NCBI GenBank assembly: GCA_030606635.1
Contig: JAUWGA010000011.1
Span: forward strand, 1-18,995
Length of the DNA stretch: 18,995 nt
Direction: 5' to 3'
DNA from: Methanosarcinales archaeon
Lineage (GTDB): Archaea > Halobacteriota > Methanosarcinia > Methanosarcinales > Methanogasteraceae
In this document: positions 7,738 through 15,252 of the stretch, piece after piece
Layout of the letters: the number at the start of each line of letters is the position of its first letter
Position numbering within the stretch: the stretch's first letter is position 1
Program-made: the position numbers and the translations under genes
The notes under the pieces: model-generated
What the model was told of the DNA's origin: nothing
Database searches by the model: none
Seen by the model: the letters and a program-made list of their open reading frames with translations, nothing else

Positions 7738-8666
7738 CTTTACTGAGAATCTCTGACCTGAAGACTCAATTTCCGACTCCGGACGGAATCGTCAGGGCGG
7801 TAGACACGATCGATCTCTCGATAGGTGAGAGGGAGACCCTCGGCTTGATCGGCGAAACCGGATGCGGGAAGACCGTACTTGGTCTTACGCTCATGCGTCT
7901 TTTACAGTCGTCCACAAAGACAGAGGGAACGATCATCTACAAGGGAACGAATCTCCTCAAGATCAGTGAGGCAGAGATGAGAAGGATCAGAGGGGAAGAG
8001 ATCGCAATGATCCTTCAGAACCCGACGACCTCTCTAAATCCGGTCATGCGTGTGGGGGGGCAGATTGCGGAGGCGATCCGACTCCATCAGGGACTAAGCA
8101 AGAGAGATGCAAAAGAGAAGGCGATCGAGATGCTCGATGCAGTCAGGATCCCGTCGCCGTCCATACGGGTAAACGAGTATCCTCACGAGTTCAGCGGGGG
8201 AATGAAACAGCGCGTGATGATTGCAATGGGGCTTGCATGCAACCCATCACTCATCATAGCAGACGAACCAACAAAAGGGCTCGATGTCACGATAAAGTCA
8301 CAGATCATGAAACTCCTGAAAGAGGTGACAGAAGAGAGGGCGATGCTAATCATAACCCATGACCTTGGCGTTGCACGAGAGCTCTGTGATCGGATTGCGC
8401 TCATGTATGCAGGAGAACTGGTCGAATATGCGACCACAGGTGAGATCTTTGAAGACCCGCTGCACCCGTATACCAGAGGTTTTTTAGGCTCGCTCCCGAG
8501 TAATGGGCTTGTGCCGATACCGGGCATGAGCCCATCACTCATCAATCTCCCGGATGGGTGCAGGTTTCATCCGAGATGCGGGCATGCGACGGAGTTGTGC
8601 AGACGGAAGCATCCGGATATGATCGAGATCGAGGATGGGCATTTTGTGAGGTGCTTTCATGCTTGA
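7734..8666 (+). CDS. dppD: Dpp/Opp-family ABC transporter ATPase, DppD type
   Basis: This 310-residue cytoplasmic ATPase drives the importer. It has Walker A GETGCGKT (40-47), Q-loop glutamine Q95, signature FSGGM (153-157), Walker B LIIADE (173-178) and switch histidine H209, so it should be catalytically competent. The C-terminal peptide/nickel-type extension starts near HPYTRG and contains four cysteines, C276, C282, C289 and C307, in the pattern CRFHPRC...C...C that is common in this subfamily and may bind an iron-sulfur cluster or metal. It overlaps the permease by 4 bases and the next ATPase by 8. No regulatory C-terminal domain beyond that extension is seen. Confidence 0.95.
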   Translation: MTLLRISDLKTQFPTPDGIVRAVDTIDLSIGERETLGLIGETGCGKTVLGLTLMRLLQSSTKTEGTIIYKGTNLLKISEAEMRRIRGEEIAMILQNPTTSLNPVMRVGGQIAEAIRLHQGLSKRDAKEKAIEMLDAVRIPSPSIRVNEYPHEFSGGMKQRVMIAMGLACNPSLIIADEPTKGLDVTIKSQIMKLLKEVTEERAMLIITHDLGVARELCDRIALMYAGELVEYATTGEIFEDPLHPYTRGFLGSLPSNGLVPIPGMSPSLINLPDGCRFHPRCGHATELCRRKHPDMIEIEDGHFVRCFHA

Positions 8667-9591
8667 GGTTCTTGGATTGACAAAATATTTTTCATCCGGG
8701 CTTATACGAAAACGATATCTCAGGGCGGTTGATGACGTATCATTCAAAATCGAGAAGGGTAAAACGCTCGGACTTGTCGGGGAGAGCGGATGTGGCAAGA
8801 CGACAATAGGCAGATTGATCCTGCGATTGACCAAACCAACTGGGGGGAAGGTGTTGTTCGATGGTATCGACCTCTTTGCGTTAAATAGAAGAGAACTGCT
8901 CGCGATCAGACCGAGAATACAGATGATCTTTCAGGATCCTGATTCCTCGCTCAATCCGAGGATGAAAATCGGAACAAGCATCGCAGAACCTTTGAAACTG
9001 CATGGCACGATCCCAAAAGCAAAAAGAGGGCAGAGGATCAGAGAACTGATAGAGACCGTGGGACTAAATCCGGAACATGTCAATCGGTATCCATATCAAC
9101 TGAGCGGCGGTCAGAACCAGCGTGTTGTGCTTGCAAGGATTCTTGCGATGAATCCTGATCTCATCATCGCTGATGAGCCCACATCCTCGCTGGACGTCTC
9201 TGTTCAGGCGCAGATCCTGAATCTGATGAAGGATCTACAGAAGAAGTTTGATCACACGTATCTCTTCGTCTCCCATGATCTTGATGTTGTGCGGATCATG
9301 GCTGATCGCATCGCAGTGATGTATCTCGGGCGGCTGGTTGAGATTGGAGAGACTGGGGATATATACGATTGCGCAAAGCATCCGTATACGCAGGCACTGC
9401 TCTCTGCTGCCACGGTGGATGGGGGCAAAGAGCGGATCGTCCTTAAAGGCGAGACTTCAAGTCCGATTGATATGCCCGCAGGGTGCAGGTTTCATACGCG
9501 ATGCCCGCGCAAGAGAGAGCGATGTACAATCGAGGAGCCTGAACTTGTTGAGGTTGGGAGAGACCATTATGTGGCATGTCATCTCGTTTGA
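8659..9591 (+). CDS. dppF: Dpp/Opp-family ABC transporter ATPase, DppF type
   Basis: This 310-residue second ATPase forms a heterodimer with DppD. Walker A GESGCGKT is at 41-48, the canonical signature LSGGQ at 148-152, Walker B LIIADE at 168-173, the D-loop SSLD at 176-179 and switch histidine H206. It also ends with the CRFHTRC...C...C extension; its cysteines fall at 276, 282, 289 and 307, the same numbers as in DppD. The ATG lies 8 bases inside the DppD gene. This completes a full set of binding protein, two permeases and two ATPases. The following 51 bases hold a probable new promoter, so this is likely the end of the first transcription unit. Confidence 0.95.
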   Translation: MLEVLGLTKYFSSGLIRKRYLRAVDDVSFKIEKGKTLGLVGESGCGKTTIGRLILRLTKPTGGKVLFDGIDLFALNRRELLAIRPRIQMIFQDPDSSLNPRMKIGTSIAEPLKLHGTIPKAKRGQRIRELIETVGLNPEHVNRYPYQLSGGQNQRVVLARILAMNPDLIIADEPTSSLDVSVQAQILNLMKDLQKKFDHTYLFVSHDLDVVRIMADRIAVMYLGRLVEIGETGDIYDCAKHPYTQALLSAATVDGGKERIVLKGETSSPIDMPAGCRFHTRCPRKRERCTIEEPELVEVGRDHYVACHLV

Positions 9592-9604
9592 TGTTACGCA
9601 TCAA

Positions 9605-9618
9605 AACCTTTATGTAAT
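9605..9618 (+). promoter_or_regulatory. Putative promoter of the anchored-cohesin operon
   Basis: An A-rich BRE-like stretch (AAAACC, 9603-9608) and a TATA-like CTTTATGTAA (9608-9617) precede the ATG at 9643 by about 26-30 bases. Archaeal transcription starts about 25 bases after the TATA box, so the mRNA would be leaderless or nearly so. The match to the TATA consensus is only moderate. Confidence 0.4.
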
Positions 9619-9642
9619 GAATAGTGCAAGGTTACAAAAAAT

Positions 9643-10452
9643 ATGATTATGAGGATCGAGCTAATTTCAAAAATGATATTACTGTTCATACCTGTTGTGG
9701 CACTTGTGATATTCACAACCGGTGCGGCAGCACAGGAAGAAGAAAATGTCAGCGTCATTGTCAATGCGCCTGAATTTGTATCTGGCACGTTCGATGTCAC
9801 AGTCGATATCAGTGGTGTAACTGATCTGACGTCAGGGCAGTTTAACCTTTTCTTTGATCCTGATGTTGTAAGCGTTGTCGATGTCGAGCCTGGAAGTATA
9901 GACGATACCGAGGTACCAATAGAGATGTGGCGAGCTATGGATGATAAGGTCAAAGTACTCTTCAAATTACCTGAATCGGGTCTGGTGAGCGGATCCGGAT
10001 ATTTAGCAACGATCAAATTCGTGGTGGTGGGAAATGATGGCGATACCAGCGCTCTTGAGGTATCTGATGAAAGACTTTTCAGTTATATAACGTATGGCAG
10101 CGCACAGCATGGATATGAAGGCAACACTGAACCTACAGAGATAGATGCAGACTGGTCTAGCGATGTGGTGACTGTTGGTGACACTGGCATGGTCGAGACT
10201 GGAAAAACAACAGAAATTCCGGTAAGGGCCGCAACACCGAGATCAGCATCCTCATCGCTCGATTCAGGCACAGGATCGGTTACCGCATCAACGCCTGCAA
10301 CAGAGCACGCATCAGATGCGGCAGTACCGGTCGGAACATCCGAAAGGGATGAACCGGATGTGTGGGGAGTGTTGGCGGAACATAATTTTATTGAGATCTA
10401 CTCATTTATTGGATTACTGGCTTTCATCCATACACTGACATTACTCAAATAA
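9643..10452 (+). CDS. Membrane-anchored cohesin-domain protein (short linker)
   Basis: This is a 269-residue surface protein. An N-terminal signal peptide (residues 1-30, ending GAAA-QE) is followed by one cohesin-like module (about 36-178). Cohesin hallmarks are GQFNLFFDPDVVSVVDVEPG, the DDTEVPIE segment, the VSGSGYLATIKFVVVG strand pair and the closing D-W-S-S-D-V-V-T-V strand. Residues about 185-238 form a Ser/Thr/Ala/Pro-rich linker, probably a glycosylated stalk, and 250-268 form a C-terminal membrane helix with a lysine end. The topology puts the cohesin outside the cell a short distance above the membrane, where it can hold a dockerin protein beside the permease. An ATG at 9649 is an alternative start two codons later. 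The next gene begins 3 bases after its stop. Binding partners are inferred to be the dockerins of the proteins at 1943 and 4068. Confidence 0.8.
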   Translation: MIMRIELISKMILLFIPVVALVIFTTGAAAQEEENVSVIVNAPEFVSGTFDVTVDISGVTDLTSGQFNLFFDPDVVSVVDVEPGSIDDTEVPIEMWRAMDDKVKVLFKLPESGLVSGSGYLATIKFVVVGNDGDTSALEVSDERLFSYITYGSAQHGYEGNTEPTEIDADWSSDVVTVGDTGMVETGKTTEIPVRAATPRSASSSLDSGTGSVTASTPATEHASDAAVPVGTSERDEPDVWGVLAEHNFIEIYSFIGLLAFIHTLTLLK

Positions 10453-10454
10453 CC

Positions 10455-11849
10455 ATGTATCGACAGAACAGGACCGCGAAACGACTTGCAATCATTGCGC
10501 TGATACTAACCCTATCTGCAATCTTTGCAGCCCATGCAGCAGCGGAGACAACAGTCAGTGTTAATGCGCCCGATTCCATACCTGGTAGCACATTCGATGT
10601 TGAAATCGAGATCGATGACGTTGAATATTTAGATTCGGGAAAGTTTGAGCTCTTTTTTGATCCAAGGATTGTACGTGTAACCGAGGTCGAGGCTGGGAGT
10701 ATGGATGATACAGAGATACCAATAGATAAATGGACTTATGTGCATGACTTAGATACCAAATGCGTTATCGAGGTGCTCTTCGATCTTCCTGGCTCTTCTG
10801 GGGTGAGCGGATCCGGACACTTGGCAACGATCAGCTTCGAAGTGACTGGAGAAGATGGAAATTGCAGTTTCTTGAACATATCTGAGGAGTCGTTGACTGA
10901 GTGGGTACTAAATAATGGAGAACTCTGTGATGGAGAGGGTGAAGAAATACCTGCAAAATGGGAGAACGACATGGTTTGCATCGGTGATCCTTTATCTTTT
11001 GACGATCCCCCAGATTCTGACAATTCAACACAGGACGCATCAAAAGCCCGCGTTACCGTTTTTGTGAAAAATCGCGACGACGATTCACTCAATATCGAAC
11101 TATATATCGACGGAAATTACAAAAAGAACAAAAAAGTTTCAAAGGATAAAAAAGAGGAATATAGTAGTTATCCGCTGGATGAAGGGGTTCATACTTTCAT
11201 GATCAGATGGTACGATTCTGATACGGATGAATGGTATGAAAAAGCCGAAGATCATAGTGTATCAGGTACAACTGCTGTAACTCTCATGACCGATGAACAT
11301 ACCGAAGATGATGATAAGCTCAGTGCCCGTGTGTATGTGAAGAACCTTGACAATGATGACCTGGATGTCTATCTCTACATCGATGAGGTGTATAAAAAGT
11401 ACAAAAAAATCTCATCCAACGGCAGCATAGGTGACTATGGTGAATATGAGTTTGAGGAGGATGAAGATGCTTTACATTCGTTCAAGATCGAATGGTCCGA
11501 TCCGAGAACCGATGTAACATACGAAAAGATCGTTAGAAGTTACATAACGACCGAAGAAGCTGTAACCCTATATGTTGATAAACATACAGAAGAAGATATA
11601 ATTCTATTGCCTGATGAAACTCCGACCCCGGTTTCAACCCGTTCTACGCCAACAGAAACCACGTCTCGAGCAGCCAGTGATTCGCAGCCATCTATCAAAA
11701 ACACGCCGAGCAGCACTACATTCCACACAGATCCAACACTGTCGGAAAATTCTGCTGAAGACAATGGTTTGGGGCAGGGCAGCACGTGGTACACCCTGAT
11801 CGGACTCATCGCAGTTATGTTTGCGCTGATACAGATCAGAAGAAGTTGA
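10455..11849 (+). CDS. Membrane-anchored cohesin-domain protein with two spacer repeats
   Basis: This is a 464-residue surface protein. A signal peptide (1-30) is followed by a cohesin-like module (about 33-178) with GKFELFFDPRIVRVTEVEAG, DDTEIPID and VSGSGHLATISFEVTG, clearly paralogous to the preceding gene. Four cysteines in it (C103, C137, C158, C175) are missing from that paralogue and could form disulfides. Two related beta-rich repeats of about 90 residues follow (198-287 and 291-381), both of the form ARV-x-V-x-V/VKN-x-D/LD-D-LxxYIDxxYKKxKK...AVTLxxDxHTED; they look like PEGA- or Ig-type spacers. Next come a Ser/Thr/Pro-rich stretch (388-435) and a C-terminal helix (445-460) with basic end IRRS. 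Compared with its neighbour the cohesin would sit further from the membrane. Co-transcribed with both neighbours (2-base gap, 1-base overlap). No clear ribosome site precedes the ATG. Confidence 0.8.
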   Translation: MYRQNRTAKRLAIIALILTLSAIFAAHAAAETTVSVNAPDSIPGSTFDVEIEIDDVEYLDSGKFELFFDPRIVRVTEVEAGSMDDTEIPIDKWTYVHDLDTKCVIEVLFDLPGSSGVSGSGHLATISFEVTGEDGNCSFLNISEESLTEWVLNNGELCDGEGEEIPAKWENDMVCIGDPLSFDDPPDSDNSTQDASKARVTVFVKNRDDDSLNIELYIDGNYKKNKKVSKDKKEEYSSYPLDEGVHTFMIRWYDSDTDEWYEKAEDHSVSGTTAVTLMTDEHTEDDDKLSARVYVKNLDNDDLDVYLYIDEVYKKYKKISSNGSIGDYGEYEFEEDEDALHSFKIEWSDPRTDVTYEKIVRSYITTEEAVTLYVDKHTEEDIILLPDETPTPVSTRSTPTETTSRAASDSQPSIKNTPSSTTFHTDPTLSENSAEDNGLGQGSTWYTLIGLIAVMFALIQIRRS

Positions 11850-13423
11850 TGGTTATGAAGACACTTCTGTATTTTTTGATGATCATCCTCCTGTGCACAA
11901 ACATCGCCTCTGCTTATGACGAGGACGATCTGGAATGGGCATGTGGCAACTCAAAGGAACTTCACCTGGGCGAAACGATCTCGAATGGCAATTTTACTGT
12001 AGGGGCTTATAATTTTCCGAGATCTGACCAGAACGAGATCATGTTTGTCGGGATAAGGTTGTATGCGAACGGTATCCCTGTTTCAGATCAAACGCTTGTT
12101 GAAGGTGAGGACTACATCCATGAAGACGAGATCAGGATAACGGCTCTTGAATTCTCGGTACCATCTTCGGACTGGACAACCGATCTGCCAGAGGAGCTCT
12201 GGGCAGAGATCAAGATGGAACAAATCGGTGTTCCGCGCTTTGATGTGGAATTTGTGACTGACAAGGATGAGTACTTTACATACTCATCCAATATCGAGGT
12301 GGATCTCACCATCCAGAACAGAGGAGATGCTGAGGCATACGACGTGGAGGTTAATGTGGATATGGACGGTCTCGAAGTGATTGGTGGAAAGACGCATTAC
12401 CATTGCAGCGCTCTTGAGAAAGGTAGACGTGTGGATGGCAAAACCGATACCACGGCGTTTGATCCGATCACACTGCGGTTTGGTCTGCCTTCCGTCATTG
12501 AGGATCGTATATTCAACCTGGCAGTAAACATCGAGTGCTATGATATAAGAGGTGTAAAATATTCGCATTCCGAATCATATCCTGTGAAAGTCTCTGGCAT
12601 GTTCAGGATATCAAAGTCGATAAATGACAACATATACATGGATGAGATTGCCACAGTCACGGTATCGCTCAGAAATGACGGCACACGTCCGATCAACTCG
12701 ATCACGGTAAGCGACACCATGCCGCCAGAATTTGAACTAACTGAGAACTCGTCGCTTCTCTGGGAACTGGATCTTGGAGCGGGTGAGTATAGGAGTTTTA
12801 CATACCGATTGAAGCCCATGCAGCCGAGCGAAGGAGGATACGTTATCCCGGCTGCGATTGCAAAATGGAGCTGGGATGGTAGAACGTATACGGTACACGC
12901 AAACTCCCCCGGAATTACAGTGTATGGTCCAAAGATAGGGCTGTCAAAACGAGTGGATCCGGAGACGATCGAGGAGGGTGGGATTGTTACCGTTAAAATC
13001 CTGGTAAAGAATACCGGGAATGTGCTGGCAAGCATCGATGTGGTTGATTCCCTGCCAGAGGGTGCTGTGCTGATCGATGGCGCATCCGACGGTAGGGCGG
13101 TTCTTGCGGCGGGCGAGAGCCACACATTCGGTTACAACATGAGGATGAACACGACCGGTTCTGTCGAACTGCCGCCTGCTGTTGCGCACTTTGCGGATAC
13201 TCACGATTATGACGGAACCGTCGTTTCAGAGAACATATCGATCATGGTGAATCCGGCGGTATACTCTGCACAAACGATCGATACTCCAGATCAAACGATC
13301 ACCACTGTGGCTACCACGAATACTACCACTGGAACAGATAAAGAATCCGGCGCAGGATCGGTTTGTACATTGGTTGGATTTTTTGCTGCGGTGTTTGTGA
13401 TTATGCGGGTTAAGCGGACGTAA
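11849..13423 (+). CDS. DUF11/CARDB-like membrane-anchored surface protein
   Basis: This is a 524-residue exported protein. The ATG at 11849 overlaps the previous stop by one base (TGATG) and opens a signal peptide (to about residue 22, ASA-YD); an ATG at 11855 is nearly equivalent. Residues about 28-125 are a beta-rich module (LHLGETI, IRLYANGIPV, EDEIRIT) like those in archaeal S-layer-associated proteins. CARDB/DUF11-type Ig modules follow at about 131-245, 250-355 and 362-468, with N-R-G-D-A-E-A-Y-D-V, R-N-D-G and KNTGNVLASIDVVDSLPEGA. A Thr-rich linker (471-500) and a membrane helix (505-520) ending in VKRT close the protein. Such proteins usually serve as surface scaffolds or adhesins. 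As the last gene of the cohesin operon, it may be a structural partner of the tethered importer; no specific activity can be assigned. Confidence 0.75.
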   Translation: MVMKTLLYFLMIILLCTNIASAYDEDDLEWACGNSKELHLGETISNGNFTVGAYNFPRSDQNEIMFVGIRLYANGIPVSDQTLVEGEDYIHEDEIRITALEFSVPSSDWTTDLPEELWAEIKMEQIGVPRFDVEFVTDKDEYFTYSSNIEVDLTIQNRGDAEAYDVEVNVDMDGLEVIGGKTHYHCSALEKGRRVDGKTDTTAFDPITLRFGLPSVIEDRIFNLAVNIECYDIRGVKYSHSESYPVKVSGMFRISKSINDNIYMDEIATVTVSLRNDGTRPINSITVSDTMPPEFELTENSSLLWELDLGAGEYRSFTYRLKPMQPSEGGYVIPAAIAKWSWDGRTYTVHANSPGITVYGPKIGLSKRVDPETIEEGGIVTVKILVKNTGNVLASIDVVDSLPEGAVLIDGASDGRAVLAAGESHTFGYNMRMNTTGSVELPPAVAHFADTHDYDGTVVSENISIMVNPAVYSAQTIDTPDQTITTVATTNTTTGTDKESGAGSVCTLVGFFAAVFVIMRVKRT

Positions 13424-13445
13424 GCATCTTTTTGTTTGTGAACAG
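13424..13445 (+). terminator. Possible T-rich terminator after the surface-protein operon
   Basis: Directly after the TAA at 13421-13423 the plus strand reads GCATCTTTTTGTTTGTG, with five T at 13429-13433 and three more at 13435-13437. Oligo-T tracts alone can end transcription in archaea. The next gene is on the opposite strand, so the operon must end here; the exact site is uncertain. Confidence 0.35.
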
Positions 13446-13559
13446 GTTGTTTCAGGGTACTTGTGTGCCACAGAGTCTGCAAAAGTATGCAGAGGATTGA
13501 CACAGTCTTGAAACTCTGCGCCCGCTCCCGCTCTCGGCGGGGATAAAACACCCCGATTG

Positions 13560-15062
13560 TCAGGTAATCTCTTTCCTGCACTCCCCGCGTGCAACGATCA
13601 CAGACACGCCCCTTGTAGCAAGTCTCTGCCTGATCAACTGCTCGATTACCTGACCACCCGCAGTCTCATCGATCGTGGTGACATCGCTGCAACATGCACG
13701 GACGATCCGCTCCGGATCCGGCACCTTCTGCCCTCCGGTCATCGCTGAAACCTTGTTTGCCAGAACGATCACCAGAACGTCTCTTTGGTTAAATTCCGCA
13801 TCGATAAGCGCCTGCAACCCGGAATGGACGAGCCCGAAATCGCCTATGATTGCGATGCTCTTCGCAGGCATCCCTGACGCGATCCCGATCGCACCGCCAA
13901 GCGCGTAAGCGACGTCCACAACCCCTGCAGGCGCAGTCCGTATCGAGCAGCCCATATCCCCGGCGATCATCATGCCGCTGTTCTTCTTGATCGCTCTAAC
14001 CGCCTCATATACCGGTCTGAACGGACAGTCCTCGCAGATGTCCCGGGAGTATCCGCGGTTTTTTAGCGTCTCCGGCTCGGTATCGGGGGCGACTTCGTTT
14101 TTATCCATATTCTCAATCGCAAAGAGGATATCCTCTTCTGTCAGACCCCCATACGGCAGATGCCCTGACCTCCTTCCGAGAACATTGCAAGTTCCGGTCC
14201 CGAGTTGACCCTCGATCACTGGCTCGGTCTCCTCAACGACAAGGACGCGCCGGTCCCCGATAAAATCTGCTATCCGCTTCACCGGCAACGGACTTACAAA
14301 CGAGAGCGAGATATGCGGCATCTCGATTCTTTTCTGTCGCAGGACCGACGTGACGATCATCGAAGCGTATCCGGATGAGATGATGCCCACCCGCCCATCT
14401 CCTGACCCGCTCCCTTCCTGGTAACGGTTGAGATGTGATCTTTCGGACAGATCCTCGATCAACGGATACGTATCCCTGTGAAACAACTGGTGCCTGCCAT
14501 GCATCGAATATTCCCAGATCGATCGGTCAAACGGTTCCGGAATGTTCAGCGTCTGCGCCTTCCCTTCCCCGCACGCCGACCGGATCGCACGATCCGTCAA
14601 CCGGACGATCACCGGCGTGCGCACGGTCTCACTGATGCGGTATGCTTCAAAGATCGCATCGTGCAGGTTCGCGGGGTTCGGATCGAGCACGGGCACCTCG
14701 GAAATCATGCCCCAGTACCTGGAATCCTGCTCGTTCTGGGACGCCGCAGCCATCGGGTCGTCTCCAGCGATGATCACGATCCCTGCGCCGATTCTGTGCG
14801 TGCTTGCTGTGATGAGCGGATCTGACAGAAGATTCATGCCGACATGCTTCACGATCACCATCGACCGGCTGCCAGACGCGGACGCCCCGAGCGCTATCTC
14901 GAGCGCAACTTTCTCGTTGATGCACCACTTCGCACCTGCCTCTGCTATCAGGCGCTCTGCAAGTTCGGTGATCGGATACCCTGGCACGCACGTAATGCTC
15001 CGGGGGTCGCATTCACGGACTGCTGATGCGATTTTATCGATGCAGGGGGTTGTTTCGGTCAT
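13560..15062 (-). CDS. iorA: IorA-like 2-oxoacid:ferredoxin oxidoreductase alpha subunit lacking ferredoxin domain
   Basis: This 500-residue protein resembles the alpha subunit of indolepyruvate ferredoxin oxidoreductase, which converts aryl 2-oxoacids, CoA and ferredoxin to acyl-CoA, CO2 and reduced ferredoxin. It has the N-terminal pyrimidine-binding half, the C-E-D-C-P motif (C343, C346), M-G-C (C372) and a thiamine diphosphate site starting at GDFGLVHSG (407) with N436 and AMTGGQ. Known IorA proteins end in a domain with two [4Fe-4S] clusters; this one stops at ARGECRKEIT with none. No iorB lies nearby. ATG 15062 is preferred over an in-frame ATG at 15137 because a TATA box (15096-15105) sits between them. 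It may pair with a separate ferredoxin subunit, or be a divergent IorA-like enzyme of other specificity. Confidence 0.8.
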   Translation of the reverse strand: MTETTPCIDKIASAVRECDPRSITCVPGYPITELAERLIAEAGAKWCINEKVALEIALGASASGSRSMVIVKHVGMNLLSDPLITASTHRIGAGIVIIAGDDPMAAASQNEQDSRYWGMISEVPVLDPNPANLHDAIFEAYRISETVRTPVIVRLTDRAIRSACGEGKAQTLNIPEPFDRSIWEYSMHGRHQLFHRDTYPLIEDLSERSHLNRYQEGSGSGDGRVGIISSGYASMIVTSVLRQKRIEMPHISLSFVSPLPVKRIADFIGDRRVLVVEETEPVIEGQLGTGTCNVLGRRSGHLPYGGLTEEDILFAIENMDKNEVAPDTEPETLKNRGYSRDICEDCPFRPVYEAVRAIKKNSGMMIAGDMGCSIRTAPAGVVDVAYALGGAIGIASGMPAKSIAIIGDFGLVHSGLQALIDAEFNQRDVLVIVLANKVSAMTGGQKVPDPERIVRACCSDVTTIDETAGGQVIEQLIRQRLATRGVSVIVARGECRKEIT

Positions 15063-15095
15063 GGTTTGGGTGGTGGCGCAAGCACAGCACACACC

Positions 15096-15105
15096 ATATT
15101 TAAAT
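15096..15105 (-). promoter_or_regulatory. TATA box of the iorA-like gene
   Basis: On the minus strand this reads ATTTAAATAT, a very good archaeal TATA box. Its centre is about 39 bases from the ATG at 15062, giving an expected start of transcription near 15075 and a leader of roughly 13 bases. This is the main argument for the shorter protein start. Confidence 0.6.
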
Positions 15106-15124
15106 TCATGGCATTCGTTTATTC

Positions 15125-15137
15125 GTGATTTAATCAC
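15125..15137. promoter_or_regulatory. 13-bp palindrome upstream of the iorA promoter
   Basis: GTGATT-T-AATCAC is a perfect inverted repeat with one central base, lying 19 bases upstream of the iorA TATA box (minus-strand sense). Position and symmetry suit a dimeric regulator site, but a short A/T-rich palindrome can arise by chance. Confidence 0.3.
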
Positions 15138-15252
15138 TTTTTACAGGAATCCGTACAAATAAATCCCGAATGATACGAATTTCACAAATTGCACGAATGT
15201 TATCCGCTATCACTGTTGTGTTTGGGGGTCTGTAAGTGCAGCCATCAGCCAT

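Noticed and set aside
1943..11910. Cysteines inside the signal peptides (LLLLC, VLLC, ILLC) of the proteins at 1943, 4068 and 11849 as lipidation sites
   Set aside because: They lie within the hydrophobic core without the small residue expected just before a lipobox cysteine, and each protein has a normal A-x-A-like cleavage site several residues later.
11700..13423. C-terminal helices of the surface proteins as PGF-CTERM archaeosortase signals
   Set aside because: A helix with a basic end is present, but no PGF motif precedes it, so a plain membrane anchor is the safer call.
13527..13541. CCCGC-TCTCG-GCGGG hairpin between converging operons as a terminator
   Set aside because: The stem is only 5 bp and no T-tract follows on either strand.
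15063..15137. N-terminal extension of the iorA-like protein from ATG 15137
   Set aside because: It would include the TATA box and adds a Cys-rich, non-conserved stretch before the family start.
13560..15162. Long open frames on the plus strand opposite iorA, pgk and argH
   Set aside because: They are antisense shadows of strongly conserved genes, with no recognisable domains, typical of GC-rich codon third positions.
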